Shown here piece after piece: positions 32,764-41,168 of a stretch of DNA of 64,000 nucleotides. Position 1 is the first letter of the stretch, and the number at the start of each line of letters is the position of its first letter. This stretch comes from a virus: positions 1 to 64,000 of IMG/VR virus record IMGVR_UViG_3300045919_000635. One strand, given 5' to 3'. Both the position numbers and the translations under genes were made by a program. Under the pieces are notes generated by a model that worked only from the letters and a program-made list of their open reading frames with translations, ran no database searches and was not told the DNA's origin.

Positions 32764-33849
32764 CTACCAAACCTCCTGAGTAGGCATCATCTGCTGTCTT
32801 TGCATGACGTGCGCTCTTTGCAAATCCTGCCCTAAGTTGGGATTTCCCGACTTCTGCGCTTCAATCCGCTGCCTCAATTGATCCATCGGAGTTCCGCCCA
32901 TACTAGCGCCAGGGATGGCGGGCATTGGCGGAACTTGGGAGCTAGGATTTATTAAGGTGGTCGCTGGCGTGTAAAAGCTTTGGCTGTCGGGAGTCCCACT
33001 AATAGGGGTTTTATTTTGCAACTGAGAGAACCAAATCTGGGAATGACCCCCGTTTACTCGCATGTACTCTTGCTCGTAAGCGTTTATCAACTCGTTAAAT
33101 TCATCCTTAATCCATTCTAAAGCGGGTTGCCCATCAGCCTTAATTGCCTTTTTCCATGCTAGGAATGACCAATAAATCAAGAATTCTGGGTCACAGAATT
33201 GAGTACAGATATAGTCAAGCGTCCTTTCGTGCGCGATCGCATCCCCTGCCCAAATTTGCGATATTTCCACAAATGGTAACAAGGTATTGATTGTTTTATC
33301 CATCCACTCAATCTCTTGATTCAGCATCGCGTTAATCTGAACAAAAGGCACCAAAGCAGCAACCGCATCTTCCGCCGCATCAACATGCTGATTCAATAAA
33401 ACTGATGTTTCTACAAAAGGCATCAAAGTATTAATTAGTTGATACGACTTAGTATTTTCATCTATTGCCGCCGCAAACCCTGCCGCTAGTGTCGCCACTT
33501 GTTGCTGCAAACTAGCGATCGCGGAGGAGGGATCGAAGTTGGTCTGCGTATAAGGCAAGGAGGCTGGGGTCGATGTCGCCAACGCTGCCAACCGCCGTTC
33601 CTGTTCGGCTATCGTTTGCGCCGTTTGAGGTGCGAAGTTCTCCACCGAATACTGAGAGGGGGTAGCCGCCGCCTCCTGTTGCGGTTGCCCCTTTGCTGCC
33701 TCCTTCCCCCGCAATGCCTCCGCGAAGTTCAGGATTCTCGTAGCCTGATCTATAAAATCTCCCTGCGGCTGCATCGAAGATGCTTGAGGGTAGCCCCATG
33801 CTGGTGAGAACGGGGCTTGTGGGGATGTTCCTTGAAATAAGTTGTTCAT
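32764..33849 (-). CDS. scaffold-like protein with three internal repeats, overlapping portal (361 aa)
   Basis: ATG 33849. Pro/Gln-rich N-terminus, then helices with a threefold repeat: INTLMPFVETSVLLNQH, VAALVPFVQINAMLNQE and INTLLPFVEISQIW. The end is disordered (PPMPAIPGASMGGTPMDQLR). Location between portal and capsid genes, and the helical, low-complexity make-up, fit a scaffold or assembly protein. The first 113 codons lie inside the 3' end of the portal gene in another frame. A later start is possible, but the N-terminal sequence looks natural. Confidence 0.55.
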   Translation of the reverse strand: MNNLFQGTSPQAPFSPAWGYPQASSMQPQGDFIDQATRILNFAEALRGKEAAKGQPQQEAAATPSQYSVENFAPQTAQTIAEQERRLAALATSTPASLPYTQTNFDPSSAIASLQQQVATLAAGFAAAIDENTKSYQLINTLMPFVETSVLLNQHVDAAEDAVAALVPFVQINAMLNQEIEWMDKTINTLLPFVEISQIWAGDAIAHERTLDYICTQFCDPEFLIYWSFLAWKKAIKADGQPALEWIKDEFNELINAYEQEYMRVNGGHSQIWFSQLQNKTPISGTPDSQSFYTPATTLINPSSQVPPMPAIPGASMGGTPMDQLRQRIEAQKSGNPNLGQDLQRAHVMQRQQMMPTQEVW

Positions 33850-35707
33850 TTTCGGTTGTTATTGCTCCTGGATTTAATTGAGAAATAATATCGGCTAATG
33901 CTAGTGGTTCTGAGTTGGCGGGTTCGTAAACTGGTCTTCCGTAAGATATCTCCTTATTTAAAGTCAACATTGCTTGCTCAACTAATGCAGGCAATCCCAG
34001 AGAAACCCCCCACGGTGCCTTGGGATTCTTGGGGTCGGGTATCTGCATAAACTGGGAGAAAAGTTGCATTAATATTTGTAAACCTGCTGCCGCATTTTGA
34101 ACAACGCGAGGAGAGAAACCAGACATGGCATTCTTGATTTCTTGGTCGGTCATGTTTGGATACTGTTTCCTCAGTACCCACTCTTGACTTAACCCGTCCT
34201 CTCTCTCGTTTCTGGCGCTTATACTTAGGTCAAGCTGTTCCCGCGTCGTATTATTAAACACTTCACGAGTAAAACGCCAAATTACAGTGCGATCGCCACC
34301 CGGTACAATTCCGATATTCGTATCAGGCAGCGGTAATTTACGTTCTTTCTTCATCTGCCACAATGCCTGAGAGATATCGTCAGTCAACTGGTCGAGAGAA
34401 GTTAAAGCCGCAAATTCACGGGCATAATTAGTTTTTAAAGTAGCGAACAACCAGGATTTAAATATCCTTTCTTCCCTTTCTAATATCCGCTCAAAAACTT
34501 TAGCGAGTCCCGTATGCCCATACAAAGCCTCAGCTTTTTTATCTGCGGTATTTTGCACCCTCCCAAAAAGCGTTTTCACCTCCCCAAAAGTGGCACCGGC
34601 GGAAATGCCCGAAAGTGGATCTACTCCTCCTAATATCCAGTGAATTAATTCCCGAAGTTGTCGTATCCACAAGTTTTGGTCGCCAGAAACTGGATCAGCT
34701 TGAATAAAAGCAAACCGTTCCCCATCCCCCACATTGCCAAAAATTGTATCTAAACTCCCTTCGGAAGTGTTCGCTTGCCACATTCCCTGTGGCGATCGCT
34801 GCATTCCCCAGCTAGGCACATCAACTGGATTAGTCGAACCAGAGTAATTTCCCCCTCCTAAATCAACATAACGATTAGCACTTGCCCAAGTATTACTCCA
34901 CCCCGATGCTTGCTGCATTACTTCGTTAGCACTGCGGGTAGTAATGAGGATGGGGTTACTGAACATCCGCAAATTCTTGTGTGCCTTTTCTACCAAGACC
35001 TCGTGTGTCTCAATCAATCCTTGGTGCAAGTAAAAATCATCGCTGCCTTGTTGCCCCAGTTGCCGGGAATTATTCTTGCTTAAAACAATTGGCAGATGTG
35101 GCTTGAAAGGATTCTCATATTTCTGCGATCGCTCCATCCAAGCAAATTCGCTGTCTCCTTGGGGGCTATATGTAGCAAAACTCCCCCCATTAAATGATGC
35201 ATCGAATTGTGGCTTAATTAACGATTCTGACTGATTTATCCAATCAGCCGTAATAATAATCTTTACCCACCGTTGCTGTTTAATCAGCGTTCCCGGTGTT
35301 TCGTTTTCGTAAGAATATCTAACAAATACTTTTTCAATTTCTCGCCCACCCAACTTGTAATAAATCTTAAATTGGGGGTCTGGGTGATTCAGTCCACCCG
35401 TGAAAAATTCAATTTGGTACATTCCCAAGTTTTCATTGTCTGGCGTGAAATACCATAGAACTTCACCCCGACTAACGAAGGAATCCATAATAAAGTCAAG
35501 TCTATGTTGTAAAGAATTGTGTTGCCAAAGCCTAGTAAAAAGCTTCATCCTTGCCCCGCTCTCATCCTGAAGGGGGCGCATTTCTACATTTCCGCCTCTT
35601 ACCCCCCATTCCCGCATTTGAGCGCAATGCAAAGCTACTACAGTACTCTGGCTGCCTGAAGTGCCATCGCGATCTAAAATTGCTTTGATTTGGGTTTCTA
35701 AAGCCAA
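33512..35707 (-). CDS. portal protein (731 aa)
   Basis: ATG 35707. Portal-like pattern: VRGGNVEMRPLQDESGARMK, LDFIMDSFVSRGEVLWYFTP, then a long helical stem with GGVDPLSGISAGATFGEVKT and a C-terminal Gly-rich crown (GGIAGEGGSKGATATGGGGY). Length is at the upper end for portals, as in short-tailed phages. It would form the dodecameric ring through which TerL packs DNA. It is first in the leftward structural series. The last 338 nt are also read as the neighbouring gene. Confidence 0.75.
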   Translation of the reverse strand: MALETQIKAILDRDGTSGSQSTVVALHCAQMREWGVRGGNVEMRPLQDESGARMKLFTRLWQHNSLQHRLDFIMDSFVSRGEVLWYFTPDNENLGMYQIEFFTGGLNHPDPQFKIYYKLGGREIEKVFVRYSYENETPGTLIKQQRWVKIIITADWINQSESLIKPQFDASFNGGSFATYSPQGDSEFAWMERSQKYENPFKPHLPIVLSKNNSRQLGQQGSDDFYLHQGLIETHEVLVEKAHKNLRMFSNPILITTRSANEVMQQASGWSNTWASANRYVDLGGGNYSGSTNPVDVPSWGMQRSPQGMWQANTSEGSLDTIFGNVGDGERFAFIQADPVSGDQNLWIRQLRELIHWILGGVDPLSGISAGATFGEVKTLFGRVQNTADKKAEALYGHTGLAKVFERILEREERIFKSWLFATLKTNYAREFAALTSLDQLTDDISQALWQMKKERKLPLPDTNIGIVPGGDRTVIWRFTREVFNNTTREQLDLSISARNEREDGLSQEWVLRKQYPNMTDQEIKNAMSGFSPRVVQNAAAGLQILMQLFSQFMQIPDPKNPKAPWGVSLGLPALVEQAMLTLNKEISYGRPVYEPANSEPLALADIISQLNPGAITTENEQLISRNIPTSPVLTSMGLPSSIFDAAAGRFYRSGYENPELRGGIAGEGGSKGATATGGGGYPLSVFGGELRTSNGANDSRTGTAVGSVGDIDPSLLALYADQLRSLLRDR

Positions 35708-35811
35708 TTAACTAAGTGGAATTAAGTGTACGCTAACTATAAAGTATAGAGTATTCAGTAAATTTATTTTCTTGCTCATTTACACTGAAATGATGTATTT
35801 CACGCTAATGC

Positions 35812-36120
35812 ATGGTTAACAATATTATGGCTTCAGTAAATATTCGCAAACCAGTAGAATTCCCATTACCAGAAGAGGAAGAAATTTTTGGGGAAGACTC
35901 CCCTAGCGGTCGAGTTGCTTACAATATTTATATTCATAGATGCCGTCTAGGATGGAGTCAGAAAGAGTTAGCTGATTATGCGAATGCCTTTAAACTTGCT
36001 AGATTCTCTCAGCAAAAAATAAGTCAAATTGAAAACCGACAAGCATCGCCAAAGTTTTTAGAAGTTGCTGCGATCGCCCGTGCAATGAGTTGTCAATTAG
36101 CAGAGTTTGATGTCCAATAA
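35812..36120 (+). CDS. XRE-family regulator (102 aa)
   Basis: ATG 35812 or 35827. The N-terminal 30 residues are acidic (EFPLPEEEEIFGEDSPSGRV), then an XRE domain: GWSQKELADYANAFKLARFS, QQKISQIENRQASPKFLEVA and AIARAMSCQLAEF. It is divergent from the portal gene, with about 100 bp between. Probably controls one or both directions. Confidence 0.75.
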   Translation: MVNNIMASVNIRKPVEFPLPEEEEIFGEDSPSGRVAYNIYIHRCRLGWSQKELADYANAFKLARFSQQKISQIENRQASPKFLEVAAIARAMSCQLAEFDVQ

Positions 36121-36256
36121 TTCAAGCCCCCAAGTTGTAATAGTTCCCGTGTATCAAACCGATACGCGGCTATTAGGAGTAACCCGCTATGCTCTTTTTG
36201 GGATTGGCAAGAGCGGAAATTTATTTGGTTTAACTAGAAAAAGCCTGTTTGGTTAA
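36110..36256 (+). CDS. small protein downstream of the XRE gene (48 aa)
   Basis: ATG 36110, overlapping the end of the regulator gene by 11 nt. MSNNSSPQVVIVPVYQTDTR, then ALFGIGKSGNLFGLTRKSLF. Coupling to a regulator suggests a linked small partner. No family recognised. Confidence 0.45.
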   Translation: MSNNSSPQVVIVPVYQTDTRLLGVTRYALFGIGKSGNLFGLTRKSLFG

Positions 36257-36292
36257 AATGCTATAAACCGCCTAACTTATGATGCGATCGCA

Positions 36293-36616
36293 CTATTCCA
36301 GTAGTTTCTGTTCAACTACTTGTTCGGCTGCAACTTCTAAAACATCAACAGCAAACCAATGAGCATCACAATTGCCTTCAGCATTTAATGGATGATGATA
36401 AACTATCAAATACATTGGCGATTCACCAACCCATTTTCCGCCACCAGGACGAGGGTCATCCGGCTTGATTAATCCATTGAATACAATCCTACCTTTGGGG
36501 TGTAAATACGTGGCTGGTGCGCCATCTTCGTCAGTTGTCCACACTGTAACTTCGGTACAATCTTCAATTGCTTTTAATAATTTTTGAGCGGCAATAGGAA
36601 TTGAGTTAGTTAACAT
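36293..36616 (-). CDS. hypothetical protein (107 aa)
   Basis: ATG 36616. A beta-rich core (VTVWTTDEDGAPATYLHPKG, RIVFNGLIKPDDPRPGGGKW, then MYLIVYHHPLNAEGNCDAHW) and an acidic helical end. It starts one base after the stop of the upstream leftward gene. No family recognised. Confidence 0.6.
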   Translation of the reverse strand: MLTNSIPIAAQKLLKAIEDCTEVTVWTTDEDGAPATYLHPKGRIVFNGLIKPDDPRPGGGKWVGESPMYLIVYHHPLNAEGNCDAHWFAVDVLEVAAEQVVEQKLLE

Positions 36617-36617
36617 A

Positions 36618-37226
36618 TCAAAGTTCTATAAAGCTAACTATAGTGTTTTGACTAACATCAACTTTTAACCCGTAATATTCTTCTATTGTTGATGTTCCAG
36701 AAATAAAATAGGGGGTAGAGAAAAGTTTTTGCTTTAATTTAATGTAATCTCTTTGCGTTACAACTAATCGACGAGGGGGTAAATTATTGCTTTTAAATAT
36801 TTCAATAACATTATAAATACTCTCTGCTAGCTTGTCTGGAGTATTACCGTAAACGGCTATTCTGCACCATTCCCCATAACTTGGTTCCATCCAAGAAACT
36901 CTATTAACATCTAAAGGCAATGGATAAACATGATAATGATTGATAGTACTATGCTCGTGTTTGATTGCGATCGCTTGCGCCCCATACTCAGGTTTCAACC
37001 AACCAAATTGTAAATTTGAAGGTAGCAAAGATTTAAAATAATCCCATCCAGACTTAGGAATATGATAGTAGCGCTCGTCCTTGGTGCTTTCAGTTTTCGT
37101 TGTTATTTTAATATCCTTACTAAGAAAGTTAACCAAAATCTGATATCGATCAATTCTGCTATAACGGTCAACTTCTCTCATTGATTCAGCGTAATCATAT
37201 CCCAGTGTTAATCTTATTGGTTCCAT
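36618..37226 (-). CDS. hypothetical protein (202 aa)
   Basis: ATG 37226. An alpha/beta protein: MEPIRLTLGYDYAESMREVD, a histidine-rich piece KHEHSTINHYHVYPLPLDVN, then KLAESIYNVIEIFKSNNLPP. Its start codon is separated by only two bases from the divergent ATG at 37229, so its promoter must lie within the neighbouring tail gene. No family recognised. Confidence 0.6.
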   Translation of the reverse strand: MEPIRLTLGYDYAESMREVDRYSRIDRYQILVNFLSKDIKITTKTESTKDERYYHIPKSGWDYFKSLLPSNLQFGWLKPEYGAQAIAIKHEHSTINHYHVYPLPLDVNRVSWMEPSYGEWCRIAVYGNTPDKLAESIYNVIEIFKSNNLPPRRLVVTQRDYIKLKQKLFSTPYFISGTSTIEEYYGLKVDVSQNTIVSFIEL

Positions 37227-37228
37227 AC

Positions 37229-38542
37229 ATGCCTAGACGATCTGGTATCGGTTCAAGTAATAACGATGATTTTAACTTTAAGAAGTCGCAAATTCCCAAG
37301 GTTCAAAAACTGGAACAATTGCGACCAGGCGATCGCACTTCTTTCTACTTACGTCCCAATAAAACTTTATACCCAAAAGACCCATGTGACAACCTCCATA
37401 TAAACGATGTACCTAGTTTATTAAATAAAAAGGGGAGACAGCCAGGGGAGATTATTCAATATGATCCAGTTCAAGAAAAGAACTATTTATCAATTTCGGC
37501 AAGGTACGAGCGATCGCTTTACTTAATCCCCGCAAATGTTGAAAAACGCGGCAACACAATTATTTACTCGTTTTGTTCATCTGGTTCCCCTACTGGATAC
37601 TGGGAAGTTGCGGTAACAGGAGGCGCAACAACTCTAACTTTCGTCAACCCAATTTTAACAATTATCTGCCCGCGTCCCTTCCAACTCAAGGATTTTACCG
37701 AAATAGATACAGACGCAGAATTTATCCTTTGGGAACAACTGCAAGGACGCACAGCTATAATTTTCCCGAAGAGTGGGGATGGCAGCTTAAACCCCTATAT
37801 CAGCATCACTGGCGCTCCTTCTGACTTAGATCCCCCAATCTTAATTAAGGGGGACGCGGAGGCAGATGCAACCGTCACAGATACGCTATTAATTTACACT
37901 TCCCCCACTAGCAATTATTCGGGAACTACGTTTTCAGAAGTTGGGGAAGTGCAGCCAAGATGTTATTCTCCTCTCCCGTACCTTGCCCCCACGTCGTATC
38001 AATCAGTGTATGTATATGACTCTCGTTCGCTTTCCCTAACTTGGTTAAATCCTGAGTGCGATCGCGGCTATGTTGTCAGTTATAAATTGCTGCAAAATAC
38101 TACGGGTGAGTATGTGGCGTTGGCGACTCTAAGCAAGGAAGAAAATCGACTAGTTGAAATTCAACCAAATATACATTACAGAATTGAAACAACTTTTGAA
38201 TATCGAGAAAAGCAAATATTAAAACGTAGTGATTTAATCTATTTCCCCTATAGTGAAACCAGCTTTATTAAAAACATCTTCGGGGATGATTCTATTCGCG
38301 GGTTTGCTTTTTCTGCCGTGGAATCAGTTTCCTCTAAAATAGATTTGAAGGTGACGACGCTACTCTATGAAGATTCTTGTAGCTCCACACCATCATTCAG
38401 TTATGTAGAGAATACTTATTCTCAAGTCGAATTATCAGCAAATAGACAAATATTAGAAGATAGCTACAACGCCCAATTATCTTATACTTTTATCGAAAAT
38501 AAAATTACCAAAGTTGATTTAGGAGGCGTAATAATTGGCTAA
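37229..38542 (+). CDS. tail/adhesion protein (437 aa)
   Basis: ATG 37229 (MPRRSGIGSSNNDDFNFKKS) is preferred to the TTG at 37181, which lies within the divergent gene. Beta-rich throughout with Ig-like or fibre-like character (VAVTGGATTLTFVNPILTII, then SYKLLQNTTGEYVALATLSK). It is the first of six adjacent rightward tail genes ending in the GH74-like spike. Its end overlaps the TTG start of the next gene, and AGGAGG lies in its last codons. Confidence 0.6.
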   Translation: MPRRSGIGSSNNDDFNFKKSQIPKVQKLEQLRPGDRTSFYLRPNKTLYPKDPCDNLHINDVPSLLNKKGRQPGEIIQYDPVQEKNYLSISARYERSLYLIPANVEKRGNTIIYSFCSSGSPTGYWEVAVTGGATTLTFVNPILTIICPRPFQLKDFTEIDTDAEFILWEQLQGRTAIIFPKSGDGSLNPYISITGAPSDLDPPILIKGDAEADATVTDTLLIYTSPTSNYSGTTFSEVGEVQPRCYSPLPYLAPTSYQSVYVYDSRSLSLTWLNPECDRGYVVSYKLLQNTTGEYVALATLSKEENRLVEIQPNIHYRIETTFEYREKQILKRSDLIYFPYSETSFIKNIFGDDSIRGFAFSAVESVSSKIDLKVTTLLYEDSCSSTPSFSYVENTYSQVELSANRQILEDSYNAQLSYTFIENKITKVDLGGVIIG

Positions 38543-41168
38543 CACGGAAGGAAGAGGGAAGAGGGAAGAGGGAAGAAGGTTGAGTGAAGGAGAAAGAAAT
38601 CATCCTTCTTCCTCCTTCCTCCTTCCTACGAACTTCATTATCAAAGGAGAAATAGAAATAGTAAAAACTAACTTTATCACGGGTGAAGTTACAACAATTA
38701 CCCAAGAGAATTTAATCCCAGATAATACCTTATTAGAATTGTTAAGCTGGGATGTTCCTAATAATTATTTTGGCAGTAAGAAGATTTCTATCTCCTCACA
38801 AACTGATTCCCCAAGTTACGGGAATGCGACAGTAGCTGACATTATTGCCACCGGGTATGTACCAAGTAGTATCACATCTCCTATTTGGATTGAATCCGTA
38901 GAACCCCCTTACGGCATTATCAAAAATAGAATTGATTTTATCGGGTTAGCGCGAACATTTTACACGGTTGCGTTAACTACCCTAAGTTCAAACAATGACG
39001 CCCCAAACGAAACAACAACGGCATCCGCTTACTTATTGCTGACACTCCCCTGTACCCAAGGAGAGTTTGAATATTTGGATATTCAATACCGCATCCAATT
39101 TTTAAGTAGTGGTGGGCAGAAGTTTATTAATGAAAAATTAGCCCGTTACGACTTCGGCAGAGAGTGCTTTAACCCATCCCCAAGCGACAATCTCGGATTC
39201 AGAATATCGTGGCTGTATGCATCCTTGTTTACCCCTCCACAGTCAATTTATGCGATCCTTTCCCCAAGTGGAAAAAGGGTAGCGCGATCGCCTTCTGCGA
39301 ATATCGAAGAACAACCATTTTGGACGTCAGGGATAAGAATTGACAGCCATTATAAATGGAAATATTTGCTTGCATTGACTAGGGATGAATCCATAGGGCA
39401 GATTTTCAACTTAATGTCCCAAGGAGTCAGTAACGACGGCTTTTCGGCTTACGCTTACTCCAAATTTAGCTATGTGGGGGAACCATTTCAAACGGGTTTT
39501 TGGCATTCAGAAGCGGCAAACAAGCCATTTTTTGACCCCACTTTCGCAGCTGCTAGCGGGGGCAAGATTTATTTAGGAGGGACTTGGAACGGGAGTTTCC
39601 CAGAACTTTACAAAGTCATAATTGCTGGCAGCGGTGCCACTGGGGTTGCCACTTACAAGTTTTCGATGTTGAAGCATTTAGGGTTTATTGGCAACTCTTT
39701 CAATTCCCAAGATACTAGCTGCCCCTTCATCCAAACGGCATTGCAACCCGCAGAAAATGTACATGGATGGAGGGAAGAAAACTTTGATAAGCACCGTTAC
39801 AGCAACACCCAAATTGTGCAGTACGACGATAACGGCGTTACTTTGCTTAATACTTTTAATGGCGATCGCACCAACTGGGAAACCTCCACAACCCCACCCC
39901 TAAATGCAACCCAAATTAGGCAGATAGCAGTTGATTCAACTAATAATAAAATTTACGTTGGTTGTCGTCAAACGGGATTATGGACAATTAATGTTACTGC
40001 AAATACTGTTACTTTAACTGTGCCTACTCCTTGCTACGGTGTCGATGTGGGGAGAAATGACGTCGCGATCGCACTACTTCAAGGAGGACTATTTACTAGT
40101 AGCAATTGGGCAGTTCCCGTAACTTTTACTTATTCTGGGATAACAGATGGCAACTGGAATAAAGTTCAATTCCTCAAGGCAGATTCAGAAAATGTCAATG
40201 ATAATATTGCTATTGTAATTGAGGACGGTAGCGCAAACAAAGTTGTTTGGTACGATTTTACATCTACTACTGCCACCACGGGTTACGCCGGAGATATCCC
40301 CAAATACTGCGCGGCTTTAGACTGTTCCGATAGTGGTGGTGTTTGGTTTTTTGCAAATACAAACGATGCTAATTTATCACGCATCCATTTTGGCGACAAC
40401 TCGGTAGAAATTAACAGATATAACGGACTAGGCAAAACTTTCATTCACTCACTTTACAGTTATTCATATTATCAAAAAGTCTGTTTTTACCAAAAACTAA
40501 TTTACACTTTCAACGCATTGCAAGACGCGGACGATTCCGGCAATGATATTGATTATCCCAACATTGCCAATACTATTTATGCCATATATTTAGATACCGG
40601 GATAACCCTATTTGGAAAAGTATTAAGACAAGCATTTAATGATTCTGCATTTAAATGGCTTGATTACGGATGGAATGGCACTAACTGGGTAAAAGATAAC
40701 CCCGGAAGCAAAACAACCCACATCACAGCAGACACAATTCTTAATGGTTTAACTATTCGATTCCAAGATGGGGATACGGCACAACAATTCGTAATAACAG
40801 ACGAATTTACCCAAGGGGTTAACTACGGGCTATTGAAAGACAACGCGACATCAATTGATAGCTACATTTCCCAGTGGTACACCCGCGAAGTTATTTTTGA
40901 TGCTGTTTCTAGTGCCACCATCCCCAGCGCTGCCCCTTACACCCTTACACTGAGTGCAGCAAGCCTACCGCTATTTCTCCGAATAGAAACCGACACACCC
41001 CAACTGCATGAATTCAAGATTATGTCAATATTGGTTGCAGCAGTATATGTAAATGGGGAACCGCCTGCACCGAATGAAGTTGCGATCAATTCCAACGGGA
41101 TTGTGACATTCAATGCTGCCGACGCTGGTAAAACTTTTAACGCAAAATACACTTATATAAAAATATGA
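38535..41168 (+). CDS. large tail-fibre/virion protein with repeat-derived N-terminus (877 aa)
   Basis: TTG 38535, eight bases after AGGAGG. The first about 33 residues (EGRGKREEGRRLSEGERNHP and on) are translated purine-rich repeat. The normal protein resumes at FIIKGEIEIVKTNFITGEVT, a common beginning of phage tail-fibre proteins. The body is beta-rich with repeated WxxG-type turns (DTSCPFIQTALQPAENVHGW, then STNNKIYVGCRQTGLWTINV), possibly a propeller. The end is a beta-sandwich-like KIMSILVAAVYVNGEPPAPN. It overlaps the next gene by ATGA. Confidence 0.65.
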   Translation: MANTEGRGKREEGRRLSEGERNHPSSSFLLPTNFIIKGEIEIVKTNFITGEVTTITQENLIPDNTLLELLSWDVPNNYFGSKKISISSQTDSPSYGNATVADIIATGYVPSSITSPIWIESVEPPYGIIKNRIDFIGLARTFYTVALTTLSSNNDAPNETTTASAYLLLTLPCTQGEFEYLDIQYRIQFLSSGGQKFINEKLARYDFGRECFNPSPSDNLGFRISWLYASLFTPPQSIYAILSPSGKRVARSPSANIEEQPFWTSGIRIDSHYKWKYLLALTRDESIGQIFNLMSQGVSNDGFSAYAYSKFSYVGEPFQTGFWHSEAANKPFFDPTFAAASGGKIYLGGTWNGSFPELYKVIIAGSGATGVATYKFSMLKHLGFIGNSFNSQDTSCPFIQTALQPAENVHGWREENFDKHRYSNTQIVQYDDNGVTLLNTFNGDRTNWETSTTPPLNATQIRQIAVDSTNNKIYVGCRQTGLWTINVTANTVTLTVPTPCYGVDVGRNDVAIALLQGGLFTSSNWAVPVTFTYSGITDGNWNKVQFLKADSENVNDNIAIVIEDGSANKVVWYDFTSTTATTGYAGDIPKYCAALDCSDSGGVWFFANTNDANLSRIHFGDNSVEINRYNGLGKTFIHSLYSYSYYQKVCFYQKLIYTFNALQDADDSGNDIDYPNIANTIYAIYLDTGITLFGKVLRQAFNDSAFKWLDYGWNGTNWVKDNPGSKTTHITADTILNGLTIRFQDGDTAQQFVITDEFTQGVNYGLLKDNATSIDSYISQWYTREVIFDAVSSATIPSAAPYTLTLSAASLPLFLRIETDTPQLHEFKIMSILVAAVYVNGEPPAPNEVAINSNGIVTFNAADAGKTFNAKYTYIKI
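38545..38636. repeat. purine/pyrimidine-rich dispersed repeat, copy C, inside a tail gene
   Basis: GGAAGGAAGAGGGAAGAG and related units, a centre with GAAATCATCC, then CTTCTTCCTCCTTCC ending CGAACTTC. It is inserted just after the start codon of the 38535 gene without breaking the frame. Confidence 0.75.
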
